Assembly: GCF_000754815.1 (NCBI RefSeq)
Contig: NZ_KN150747.1
Coordinates: 1,333,908 to 1,397,907 of the forward strand
Direction: 5' to 3'
DNA length: 64,000 nucleotides
DNA from: Yersinia ruckeri ATCC 29473
Lineage (GTDB): Bacteria > Pseudomonadota > Gammaproteobacteria > Enterobacterales > Enterobacteriaceae
Shown here: positions 1 to 11,904 of the stretch, piece after piece
Layout of the letters: every line of letters begins with the position of its first letter
Numbering within the stretch: the stretch's first letter is position 1
Notes under the pieces: model-generated
What the model saw: only the letters and a program-made list of their open reading frames with translations
Told to the model about the DNA's origin: nothing
Database searches by the model: none
Made by a program: the position numbers and the translations under genes

Positions 1-238
1 CGCGCGCCAATAATATGGCTGGTGCGACCGACAGCAGAGCGGACAGAAAAGCCTGCCAGAAGGTAAAACGCACCACATGCCATAGATAGCTGTCATGCCA
101 TACGCCCAGCCAATCGGCCGAGGGCGCATGCTGCCAGATAGCCGTGAATGCCAGTGAGGCCACGGTAATCAACAGACCGGAGGCAATCAACCCCGGCCAT
201 AACCATCCGGGAATTAATGGCTGACTGCGGATTGCCAT
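1..238 (-). CDS. thiP: Thiamine ABC transporter permease ThiP, N-terminal fragment
   Basis: The complement from 238 to the window edge reads 79 codons in frame, beginning MAIRSQPLIPGWLWPG, which matches the start of enterobacterial ThiP. A hydrophobic first membrane helix follows at about residues 14-32. ThiP is the inner-membrane permease of the ThiBPQ thiamine/TPP importer. The ATG at 236-238 lies inside the end of thiB, so the two genes overlap by 25 bases and are probably translationally coupled. The rest of the gene lies outside the window. Confidence 0.9.
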   Translation of the reverse strand, partial: MAIRSQPLIPGWLWPGLIASGLLITVASLAFTAIWQHAPSADWLGVWHDSYLWHVVRFTFWQAFLSALLSVAPAILLAR

Positions 239-1212
239 GCTTGAATCCATTTGCTGCGGTTATCTGCCACGTCTTTTACATTGAATTCCAATGCTTTCTG
301 CGGCACGGTCAGCGTATCAAATCCGGCGGGCAGATCCATTTTGATCACCGGGTACATCCAGTTGCCGGTTGGAATGTGGTTTTGGAACGCGGGAGAAATG
401 ATGAACTGCATAAATTTATGTGCCAGTTCCGGTTGCTTGCTGGAGGCAACCTGTCCGGCGACTTCAACTTGTAGGTAATGCCCTTCGCTAAAATCTGCAG
501 CGGCGTATTGAGTTTTCTGTTCTTCAATCAGGTGATAAGCCGGGGAGGTGGTGTAACTGAGTACAAAATCCCCTTCGCCTTTCAGGAACAGTCCGTAAGC
601 TTCACTCCAACCTTTGGTCACGGTAACGGTCTTTTTCGCCAACTGCTGCCAGGCCGTTGGTGTTTTATCACCATAGACTTTTTGCATCCACAGCATCAAT
701 CCCAAACCCGGTGTGCTGGTGCGAGGGTCTTGATAGATGATTTTCCACGGCGTCTCGCTACTGATCAGCTCATGTAGGCTTTTGGGCGGGTTCTTGATTT
801 TATCCTTGTTATAGACGAAGGCAAAATAGCCGTAATCATAAGGAACGAACGTGTTGTTCTGCCACACGTCAGGCAGTACCAGTTTGCTGGTATCGACCTG
901 ACTTGGCACAAATAGCCCGGTTTTCTCTGCCGACTGTACCAAATTGTTATCCAGCCCCAATATCACGTCCGCCGGGCTATTTTTCCCTTCCATCCGTAGG
1001 CGGTTCAGTAAAGAAACGCCGTCTTCCAGTGCAACAAATTTTAGTTCGCAGTGACATTCTGCTTCAAAAGCTTGCTTGATGGCTGGCCCTGGTCCCCAAT
1101 CAGCGGCGAAAGAATCGTAGGTATATACCGTTAAGGTCGGTTTGGCGGGGGCGGCGGCTAAAGCGGCAGTGGCCGAAAACAACAGCAAGCAGGGAAGAAT
1201 TCGTTTAAACAC
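214..1212 (-). CDS. thiB: Thiamine-binding periplasmic protein ThiB (TbpA)
   Basis: Periplasmic solute-binding protein that captures thiamine, TMP and TPP for ThiPQ. The 332-residue product begins with a signal peptide (VFKRILPCLLLFSATAALA) and continues with the family's highly conserved LTVYTYDSFAADWGPGP segment. I chose the GTG at 1210-1212 because GAGGAG lies about 7 bases upstream and the signal peptide starts there. A longer reading frame runs up to 1305 but enters the TPP riboswitch, so it is not used. The gene overlaps thiP and is controlled by the riboswitch upstream. Confidence 0.95.
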   Translation of the reverse strand: MFKRILPCLLLFSATAALAAAPAKPTLTVYTYDSFAADWGPGPAIKQAFEAECHCELKFVALEDGVSLLNRLRMEGKNSPADVILGLDNNLVQSAEKTGLFVPSQVDTSKLVLPDVWQNNTFVPYDYGYFAFVYNKDKIKNPPKSLHELISSETPWKIIYQDPRTSTPGLGLMLWMQKVYGDKTPTAWQQLAKKTVTVTKGWSEAYGLFLKGEGDFVLSYTTSPAYHLIEEQKTQYAAADFSEGHYLQVEVAGQVASSKQPELAHKFMQFIISPAFQNHIPTGNWMYPVIKMDLPAGFDTLTVPQKALEFNVKDVADNRSKWIQAWQSAVSH

Positions 1213-1296
1213 TTTGCACTCCTCAAAAAGAAAGGTGGCAAAGGTATCTGAGGCGGCGGTCAATATTGGCAAATATATTGTTCGCCGAATATATGA

Positions 1297-1380
1297 CTCT
1301 CTCAAATCCCTTCGCCGGTATTAACCGGATCAGGTTCGACGGGTTTACTCTCAGCAAAAATTTTGCACCCCGTTGAGACG
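1297..1380 (-). promoter_or_regulatory. TPP riboswitch (THI element) upstream of thiBP(Q)
   Basis: On the minus strand the two conserved TPP-aptamer blocks are present. The first, near 1378-1340, has GGGGTGC followed by CTGAGAG. The second, near 1334-1299, has the GAACCTGATCCGG block followed by ACCGGCGAAGGGAT. They lie 85 bases before the GTG start of thiB. Binding of TPP to this class of aptamer shuts down expression. No strong terminator is visible between the aptamer and thiB, so control of translation is likely. Confidence 0.93.
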
Positions 1381-1420
1381 GCGCTATTGTAAAGACATAG
1401 TTAATTCAATGAAAGCCTAC

Positions 1421-3082
1421 TTATCCATCAGGTGGTGTAAACCACGCCGACTTGAAATCAAACCAGCCTAGCGTATTCATGCGTACGCCGCGCATGCTGT
1501 GCTGGCCGAATAACTTTAGCCAGTGATGGAATAGTGGATGAAATTGATGGCTATTGACCAAGTGCTGACTCCACTCGGCCAGCGGTAAGTCGTTATTACG
1601 CCATAGTTCGACATCCTGATGCAGTTCTTCGCTGAGGCAGTATTGCAGCAGCGGCAATTCATAAAGCGTTGCCATTAGAGAAAACTCAATGGGCAGATAG
1701 AAATTGGCGCTGCCGAGCCAGAGGTCACTTTTCGCCTCTCCCTGATACCAACTGGCGTAATCCAATACCTGCACAATCAGTTCGACCCCTTGCTCAGCCA
1801 AAACCTGACGTAACGTTTGGTTGATGGCATCGAATTCCGGATGTTCACTAAAGCAGGTTAACGTCAGCTCAGTGAGTCCGGCTGGCTTGTGACCCGGCGG
1901 ATTCAGAAGATTGTGATGCCAACGTGGTAACATGCCATAAGCGGGCGACCAGTAACGCTGATAAAGCGCATCGGCATGGCTGAGTAATGCCACCGGCGTG
2001 ATCAGTTCGCACAGCCAGCGTCTGACTTCTGGCCGGCAAATCAGGGAAGAGCGCTGGTCGAATAGCAAGAAATAGCAGCCTTCCTCCAGTCGACTTTCCA
2101 GTGCATCGCGACCGGTATCATCTGCCTGTAAATGAACGCCAGAAGAAACCAGATCTTCCGACAGATCGGGTAACACCCAAACATTCACCTCATCAATCAA
2201 CGCCCTGAAACCAAAATAGTTATCAAAAGCTTGAATTTTAAATTGATTGTGGCGGTTGTGGACGACCGAATAAGGACCGGTGCCAATCGGATGGCGGGTA
2301 AAATCAGGCAGACTTTCCCATTCCTGTGGCAGAATCATGGCTTGAACACTGCCCAGTAACCAAGGTAGCCAATAGTCGGGCGTACTCAGGTGGACATCAA
2401 TGACATAAGGCGTAGGGGAGTTAATCTGGATGATATGGGAAAACAGGGGTTGGGTCGTTAGGCGGCTTAACGAGCTAATCACATCCTCCGTTTCCAGCTC
2501 TCGTCCATGATGGAAATGAATCGCCGGACGCAGATAAAAGCGCCAGTGCAGCGGATTCAGGGGTTTCCAGTGATGAGATAAATCTGGCTCGACTTCCCCA
2601 TTTTCCTCATTTATGCGAGTCAGTCCGTTAAAAATCTGTCGCACGATATGGGTTTCTGAACGCCTGAGCGCCGAACCGGGCAGTAGATTTTGCAACTGGC
2701 GATAGTAAAGAACTCTAAGTATATGTTTTCCTTGTCGAAAACTGCGTCCAAGTTGAGATAGTAGCATCTGGCGTACCGCTTGCTTATCACCCACCAACTG
2801 AACCAACTGATCGATATGGTCTTGTTCCAGGAGTTCTTCAGCTCGTTGTTGTTGTAGTGCCAAACCGGTGTAGAGAAAGGTGAGTCTGGAGCGTTTACCT
2901 CGACCCGCCTCAGCCTGCCAATTCAACCATCCGTTTTGCTGCATCGTTCCCAATAGAGAGCGAACGTGACGGCGTGAGCAATTTAGCACGTCGGCCAGCT
3001 CTTGCAGCGTGGTATCCATCGGTTGGCCGTGGTAATACTGCCATAAACGGATGAATTGGTGTTGCAGGCGAGAAGTGGACAT
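1421..3082 (-). CDS. sgrR: Transcriptional activator SgrR of the sugar-phosphate stress response
   Basis: SgrR senses glucose-phosphate stress and activates the sgrS RNA. The product of about 553 residues has an N-terminal winged-helix domain ([20 protein letters not shown]) and then the conserved [20 protein letters not shown] segment. Next comes an SBP_bac_5-like solute-binding domain, and the C-terminus matches the family's [14 protein letters not shown] ending. I chose the ATG at 3082 (MSTSRLQ) by similarity to E. coli SgrR; an in-frame TTG lies at 3103. It is divergent from sgrS, as in E. coli. Confidence 0.93.
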   Translation of the reverse strand: MSTSRLQHQFIRLWQYYHGQPMDTTLQELADVLNCSRRHVRSLLGTMQQNGWLNWQAEAGRGKRSRLTFLYTGLALQQQRAEELLEQDHIDQLVQLVGDKQAVRQMLLSQLGRSFRQGKHILRVLYYRQLQNLLPGSALRRSETHIVRQIFNGLTRINEENGEVEPDLSHHWKPLNPLHWRFYLRPAIHFHHGRELETEDVISSLSRLTTQPLFSHIIQINSPTPYVIDVHLSTPDYWLPWLLGSVQAMILPQEWESLPDFTRHPIGTGPYSVVHNRHNQFKIQAFDNYFGFRALIDEVNVWVLPDLSEDLVSSGVHLQADDTGRDALESRLEEGCYFLLFDQRSSLICRPEVRRWLCELITPVALLSHADALYQRYWSPAYGMLPRWHHNLLNPPGHKPAGLTELTLTCFSEHPEFDAINQTLRQVLAEQGVELIVQVLDYASWYQGEAKSDLWLGSANFYLPIEFSLMATLYELPLLQYCLSEELHQDVELWRNNDLPLAEWSQHLVNSHQFHPLFHHWLKLFGQHSMRGVRMNTLGWFDFKSAWFTPPDG

Positions 3083-3139
3083 AAAAGAGGAACTCCACGG
3101 CAAAATGCATCAATTTATCTTTCCCTATATTACGCAGAT

Positions 3140-3455
3140 AATGATTCGTAATGAAAGGGGAGGAGCATGATGAAAAAGTTCTTAACCAAACAGTTTTATC
3201 AAGATTACTTTTCGGCAGTCAGGCAGCAGAAACGTGACTGGCTGAACTGGGTACCGATAGAATGGCGGATGCGTACGCTGGCAAATTTGACCCAGTGGGA
3301 TATTGAGAATATGCCGGAAAAAGAATATCGCAAGCATCTGTAATGTCACTGGGTGACATTCTGGTTTTGTTGGCAAGAAAGGTTGTCTACCATCAAAAAT
3401 TTCTGAGTAATGGTGTTTTTCACCAGCCAGTGGGGCGACCTGCTGGCTTTTTTAT
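3140..3455 (+). ncRNA. sgrS: SgrS small RNA (dual function, encodes SgrT)
   Basis: The locus lies between divergent sgrR and setA, the standard sgrS position. The 3' part carries the family's base-pairing segment CTGAGTAATGGTGT at 3401-3414. After it comes a terminator hairpin, CCAGC (3423-3427) with GCTGG (3442-3446), ending in a T run to 3453. This RNA pairs with ptsG mRNA, with Hfq, to block translation. A possible -10 (TATATT) lies at 3126-3131. The 5' end is estimated, not seen directly. The RNA also encodes the SgrT peptide. Confidence 0.85.
3170..3343 (+). CDS. sgrT: Glucose uptake inhibitor peptide SgrT
   Basis: A 57-codon reading frame lies inside SgrS. Its core, QFYQDYFSAV, then WLNWVP, then LANLTQWD, aligns with E. 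coli SgrT, which inhibits the PtsG glucose transporter. A GGGGAGGAG ribosome site (3157-3165) precedes two adjacent ATGs at 3167 and 3170; the second has better spacing. The peptide is longer than the 43-residue E. coli form as I recall it, with seven extra residues at the N-terminus and a charged tail (ENMPEKEYRKHL). Confidence 0.85.
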   Translation: MKKFLTKQFYQDYFSAVRQQKRDWLNWVPIEWRMRTLANLTQWDIENMPEKEYRKHL

Positions 3456-3542
3456 TCTCCGATAATTAATTGCTGCATAAGTATTAGGCTTTTAACTGCA
3501 ATGACCCTTCTGTAGCATGTAAATGAATAGTGGTTTTTGGCG

Positions 3543-4742
3543 ATGGAGCCTGAAATTGAAATGAAATCTGCCCTGATTGACTCCCGTCGGACTCATCCGG
3601 TTTTTATTGCGTTTTTTGTGGTGGCCTTTCTTTCCGGTATTGCTGGCGCATTACAGGCACCGACACTGAGCTTATTTTTAACCACCGAAGTTCATGCGCG
3701 CCCACTGTGGGTTGGGTTGTTTTATACCGTGAATGCCATCGCCGGGATTACGGTAAGTTTTGTGCTGGCCAAACGATCTGACTTGCGTGGTGATCGCCGT
3801 AAACTGATTATGCTGTGTTACGGCATGGCGGTCGGCAACTGCCTGCTATTTGCTTTCAATCGTGATTATCTGACTTTGATTACGGCCGGTGTGCTGCTGG
3901 CCGCGGTGGCCAATACGGCTATGCCGCAAGTATTTGCTCTGGCGCGCGAATATGCCGATAACTCGGCCAGGGAAGTGGTGATGTTCAGCTCCATTATGCG
4001 AGCGCAGCTTTCATTAGCATGGGTTATCGGGCCTCCACTTTCATTTATGCTGGCATTGAATTACGGTTTTACCCTAATGTTCTGTGTTGCGGCTGGCATC
4101 TTCGTGCTCAGTGGCATTTTGGTCTGGTTTCTGTTGCCCTCGATTCCTAAGGCCGTGGTGGCGGAAGATGCACCAGTGGCGATTCAGGCCGGACTGTTTG
4201 CTGATAAGAATGTGTTGCTGTTGTTTATTTCATCGATGCTGATGTGGACCTGCAACACTATGTATATCATTGATATGCCTTTATATATCACCGCGGATTT
4301 AGGGTTGCCGGAACGTCTGGCTGGATTATTGATGGGGACTGCCGCCGGCCTGGAAATTCCTATTATGCTATTGGCCGGTTATTCAGTTAAACGCTTTGGC
4401 ATGCGTAATATTATGTTGCTTGCCGTGGCTGCTGGCGTCGTGTTTTATGTCGGCCTGATATTGTTTAAATTCAAAGCGGCGTTGATGCTATTGCAGATCT
4501 TTAATGCCATTTTTATCGGCATTGTTGCTGGTATTGGCATGCTTTATTTTCAGGAATTGATGCCCGGTCGAGCGGGTGCTGCGACCACGCTATTTACCAA
4601 CAGTATTTCCACCGGTGTGATTCTGGCGGGAGTATTGCAGGGGATACTGACAGAAAACCTCGGCCACTATGCGGTTTACTGGATGGCTGCTGCGTTGGCA
4701 GTGTTATCGCTACTGATTTTTAGCCGCGTGAGGTCAATTTAA
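3543..4742 (+). CDS. setA: Sugar efflux transporter SetA (MFS)
   Basis: Major facilitator superfamily exporter that expels sugars and sugar analogues. About 399 residues with 12 predicted membrane helices. Conserved SetA segments are GALQAPTLSLFL near the N-terminus, the intracellular loop KRSDLRGDRRKL, then LAREYADNSAREVVMFSS, MWTCNTMYIIDMPL and MPGRAGAATTLFTNSISTG. It lies directly downstream of SgrS/SgrT, so it belongs to the same stress locus. The start is uncertain: a TTG at 3537, ATG at 3543 and ATG at 3561 are all in frame, and none has a strong ribosome site. Confidence 0.93.
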   Translation: MEPEIEMKSALIDSRRTHPVFIAFFVVAFLSGIAGALQAPTLSLFLTTEVHARPLWVGLFYTVNAIAGITVSFVLAKRSDLRGDRRKLIMLCYGMAVGNCLLFAFNRDYLTLITAGVLLAAVANTAMPQVFALAREYADNSAREVVMFSSIMRAQLSLAWVIGPPLSFMLALNYGFTLMFCVAAGIFVLSGILVWFLLPSIPKAVVAEDAPVAIQAGLFADKNVLLLFISSMLMWTCNTMYIIDMPLYITADLGLPERLAGLLMGTAAGLEIPIMLLAGYSVKRFGMRNIMLLAVAAGVVFYVGLILFKFKAALMLLQIFNAIFIGIVAGIGMLYFQELMPGRAGAATTLFTNSISTGVILAGVLQGILTENLGHYAVYWMAAALAVLSLLIFSRVRSI

Positions 4743-4752
4743 AAAACTTTAC

Positions 4753-4778
4753 TCCCCCAGTGATAAGTGACCGGGGGA
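4753..4778. terminator. Bidirectional hairpin between convergent setA and leuD
   Basis: TCCCCC at 4753-4758 pairs with GGGGGA at 4773-4778 around a 14-base loop. Read on the minus strand, the stem is followed within a few bases by a T-rich run (4741-4748), which suits termination of the leu operon. It probably serves setA more weakly on the plus strand. Confidence 0.6.
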
Positions 4779-4805
4779 TGAGCCAAAAAGACACATCTCT
4801 GGGGA

Positions 4806-5408
4806 TTAGCGCAAGAACTCGGGCTGTTGCAGCTCGTAGGCAGAGATAAGATCTTTGTGTTGCAAGGTCAATCCGATGCTGTCTAGCCCATGCATCAAGC
4901 AATGCCGGCGGAAACCGTCAATCTCAAAAGAATAGCGTTTACCCGCGGCATGGACGGTTTGTTGTTCTAAATCAACAACAAATTCAATGCCTTCATTGCT
5001 TTCCACTAACTTGAATAGTGTATCGACATCGGCGTCACTTAATGTCACTGGTAATAATTGGTTATTGAACGCATTGCCATAAAAGATATCGGCAAAGCTG
5101 GGGGCAATGACCACCTTAAATCCGTAATCCGTCAGTGCCCAAGGGGCATGTTCACGGGAGGAGCCGCAGGCAAAATTTTCCCGCGCCAACAGGATAGAAG
5201 CCCCTTGATAGCGTGGACGGTTCAATACGAATTCAGGGTTATCAACCTGACCGGCGGCATCCAGAAAACGCCAGTCATGAAACAGATGTTGACCGAAACC
5301 GGTGCGGGTTACTTTTTGCAAATACTGCTTAGGAATAATGGCATCTGTATCGACATTCGCTGCATCCAGCGGAGCGACCAAACCGGTGTGTTGAATAAAT
5401 TTTGCCAT
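4806..5408 (-). CDS. leuD: 3-isopropylmalate dehydratase small subunit LeuD
   Basis: With LeuC it isomerises 2-isopropylmalate to 3-isopropylmalate, the second committed step of leucine synthesis, in the cytoplasm. The 200 residues match the usual length. Family motifs are [18 protein letters not shown] near the N-terminus, the swivel-domain signature [18 protein letters not shown], and [11 protein letters not shown] near the C-terminus. It is the last gene of leuABCD, 15 bases after leuC. Confidence 0.97.
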   Translation of the reverse strand: MAKFIQHTGLVAPLDAANVDTDAIIPKQYLQKVTRTGFGQHLFHDWRFLDAAGQVDNPEFVLNRPRYQGASILLARENFACGSSREHAPWALTDYGFKVVIAPSFADIFYGNAFNNQLLPVTLSDADVDTLFKLVESNEGIEFVVDLEQQTVHAAGKRYSFEIDGFRRHCLMHGLDSIGLTLQHKDLISAYELQQPEFLR

Positions 5409-5423
5409 GGGCGCTATCTCCGA

Positions 5424-9494
<4,071 letters not shown>

Positions 9495-9537
9495 CAGATA
9501 ATTCCTTTTTTGGGTGATTTTTTTGCGCGCGACGGAT

Positions 9538-9564
9538 AAAAAAAAACCCGCGCATTTGCGCGGG
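9538..9564 (-). terminator. leu operon attenuator terminator
   Basis: On the minus strand CCCGCGC (9564-9558) pairs with GCGCGGG (9553-9547) around a four-base loop, followed by nine consecutive T residues. It lies between leuL and leuA, which is the position of the leucine attenuator. When charged tRNA-Leu is plentiful the leader peptide is completed and this hairpin should form. Confidence 0.93.
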
Positions 9565-9586
9565 TTTCTGAATCTCGATGGCTGAA

Positions 9587-9670
9587 TCAGTTCTGATTTC
9601 CGTCCACCAACATACCGCGCAAAAGGAATGCGTTAAGTAGTAGGCTTAGTAGACGGATTGAGTCGAACAT
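9587..9670 (-). CDS. leuL: Leucine operon leader peptide LeuL
   Basis: A 27-codon frame on the minus strand encodes [20 protein letters not shown] followed by LVDGNQN. The control region reads CTACTAAGCCTACTACTT, giving five leucines in six codons, four of them the rare CTA. It precedes a strong terminator and leuA. Stalling at these codons under leucine shortage is the standard attenuation mechanism. The sequence differs from E. coli LeuL but keeps its layout. Confidence 0.9.
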   Translation of the reverse strand: MFDSIRLLSLLLNAFLLRGMLVDGNQN

Positions 9671-9708
9671 GGTCAGTTTCTCATCGGTTAATTATTTCGC
9701 TTCCTAAT

Positions 9709-9737
9709 TTGATACGTGATTTTGAAAGCAGTGTCAA
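9709..9737 (-). promoter_or_regulatory. leu operon sigma-70 promoter
   Basis: On the minus strand a perfect -35 TTGACA (9737-9732) is separated by 17 bases from a -10-like TATCAA (9714-9709), about 40 bases upstream of the leuL start codon. Confidence 0.75.
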
Positions 9738-9760
9738 CTTTTGTTTTAAATGGCGACTTA

Positions 9761-10588
9761 TACTGGTTACATGATTTTCCCTCACTGTTTATTAGAGTTA
9801 AACTCTTCTATTTTGTTTTTTCTGATTTTTTATTCCATTAAGGCATTCTTTACTGCAATAATTATTTGCCATATGGCATTAAACTTGGCCGATTATGCTT
9901 ATGAGTGAATTTATTCTTCTTCTCGGCGATCCAGATGAATCGTTAATACTTGTTTAAGTAAAATTATCCTCTGACAAACTTGATAAGGTGGATAAAAATG
10001 ACAGATAGCATTAATGTAATAAGGCATCTTACTGCATTCGCTATTGACGATGATTAATAATCATAAATATATTTATATGAAGTCGTGCCAATGTATTCAC
10101 AAATTAAATGTGTCAAGCTTTAGTTTATTAATCCACACTTAATGTTTATTATGTCAATGTTATGGTTTCAATCATTTAACAGCTGTTAATTTATTTTAAG
10201 AACTAATAAGGTTCAATTTATGAAGTTATCATTTAATAATGGCATGATTATGAATCATCGTATTTTGTAATGTGAAGGTGTTATATGTTTTTTTAGGGCT
10301 ATTTATCTCACCACTGAAACGGGTTCGTTTCAATGATAATATGCCAGATTATTCTCTTTTATTGATGTATGAGGACTCTCTGTCAATAGGATGCGTTAGA
10401 TGTGATACGTAGTTTCACATTTTATACAAGGACGAGACTCATAGTTATCACTTTAAAAATGATAGCAAATGAGAACATTGGCTCTATTAATTGTGAGATA
10501 TCTAATATATCAGTAATTAAACTAATTGATATCAAGGATAGTCATAATACTAATAGCGCCATCTGCATAAAGCTTAGTGGAGTTAAGC
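9761..10588. other. AT-rich intergenic region between leu operon and leuO
   Basis: About 0.8 kb of strongly AT-rich DNA with no convincing gene. The leuO/leuABCD gap of other enterics is bound by H-NS and LeuO, and this base composition fits that, although no specific site can be called by eye. A short frame preceded by AAGGTGG begins at 9999 (MTDSINV...), but there is nothing else to support it. Confidence 0.6.
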
Positions 10589-11545
10589 ATGTCTGAACAC
10601 AACTTAGTAACTGCAAATCCAGTAGCTAAAAAAGAATCTTTTGATGTCCATCTGCGAAGTGTCGATCTCAATTTACTGACGGTTTTTGATGCCGTTATGC
10701 AAGAGCAGAATGTCACTCGTGCTGCGCAATCATTGGGTATGTCGCAGCCTGCGGTCAGTAATGCAGTTGCACGATTAAAACTGATGTTTGATGACGAACT
10801 CTTTTTCCGTAGTGGTCGTGGCATCCAACCTACGATCAGAGCCAAACAGTTATTTGGCCCGGTTCGTCAAGCATTGCAATTGGTGCGTAATGAATTGCCG
10901 GGTGTCGGTTTTGAATCGAAAAGCAGCGAACGTTTGTTTAACCTTTCTATTTGTAGTCCACTTGATGTTCGCCTGACTGCCGAGATAGTTAGTCGGGTAA
11001 AACAATGTGGCCCACATGTTCAGTTATCGATTAAATCCTATCTGAATGATGATATTGAACATCAGTTACGCTATCAGAAAACCGATTTTGTGATCGGTTA
11101 TACTGAATTTGAACGACCAGAATTCAAACGCGCACTTTTATTTAATGATGAACTTGTATTAGCTGTTTCTGCCAACCATCCACGGATCAAAAGTACCATT
11201 ACATCTGAGCAACTTTTTGAAGAGCAGCACGCTGTCGATTCATTGGATAAGGTCGGTTCATTTAGTAAAAACTATTATGAGGCTAATGATATTTCACATA
11301 CTATTGCTTATGAAAGTACGGATATGAATAGCGTTCTTAATGTTGTGTCTAAAACAAGTTATGTTGCTATAGTTCCGCGCTGGCTAATAAAAATCTGTAG
11401 TGAAGAGTCTAATTTGAAATTGATTGAGTTACCGTGGGCAAATACTACACGGGCCTGTTACCTGACCTGGCATGAATCCACCGATCGAGATAAAGGACAT
11501 CAGTGGATGAAAGCATTATTAAGTCAATTTAGTATTTCGATTTAA
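10589..11545 (+). CDS. leuO: LysR-family regulator LeuO
   Basis: Global regulator that antagonises H-NS silencing in enterobacteria. 318 residues; an N-terminal LysR winged helix contains [20 protein letters not shown] and [14 protein letters not shown], followed by an effector-binding domain. The C-terminus has the LeuO-typical [15 protein letters not shown]. The ATG at 10589 is chosen because GGAG lies six bases upstream; a GTG at 10577 is in frame. It is divergent from the leu operon across a long AT-rich spacer, as in E. coli. Confidence 0.95.
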   Translation: MSEHNLVTANPVAKKESFDVHLRSVDLNLLTVFDAVMQEQNVTRAAQSLGMSQPAVSNAVARLKLMFDDELFFRSGRGIQPTIRAKQLFGPVRQALQLVRNELPGVGFESKSSERLFNLSICSPLDVRLTAEIVSRVKQCGPHVQLSIKSYLNDDIEHQLRYQKTDFVIGYTEFERPEFKRALLFNDELVLAVSANHPRIKSTITSEQLFEEQHAVDSLDKVGSFSKNYYEANDISHTIAYESTDMNSVLNVVSKTSYVAIVPRWLIKICSEESNLKLIELPWANTTRACYLTWHESTDRDKGHQWMKALLSQFSISI

Positions 11546-11573
11546 ATTACATTATTGGCTACAGGTACTGTTA

Positions 11574-11606
11574 CTACTGGGGTGCTTTCGGTACCCCAGT
11601 AGTTTT
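11574..11606 (+). terminator. Rho-independent terminator of leuO
   Basis: CTACTGGGGT (11574-11583) pairs perfectly with ACCCCAGTAG (11593-11602), followed by TTTT. The roughly 300 bases from here to 11904 contain no gene or motif that I can support. Confidence 0.9.
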
Positions 11607-11904
11607 GCTGTCAGTCATTGTAATTGCCACTTCATGTGCACGCAGGTTCATTACCCCCCCAACTTGGGGCGCTTCTTGTTTTTCCAGTAGTGATGTCATT
11701 TCGAATAAAAGTTGAAATTTTTTGTATTAAATTGAAATATATAGAAAAATATATTTCCCACCACACTTTTACGTCGAAATCTGTTTGCCATAGGCGTCAG
11801 AGTGAGTAGACTGCGCAAAAAAGTGAACACCTGTAAGCTGAAATCTTGGCTGGAAGGGGTCATTACTCTATACTTTTCTATTAAAACGCCGGGTAGTTCT
11901 TATT

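Noticed and set aside
214-1305. Longer ThiB start at 1305
   Set aside because: The extension runs into the TPP riboswitch, and the signal peptide and ribosome site point to the GTG at 1212.
9999-10060. Short frame after AAGGTGG in the leuA-leuO gap
   Set aside because: Only a ribosome-site-like sequence supports it; there is no similarity or other coding signal in AT-rich DNA.
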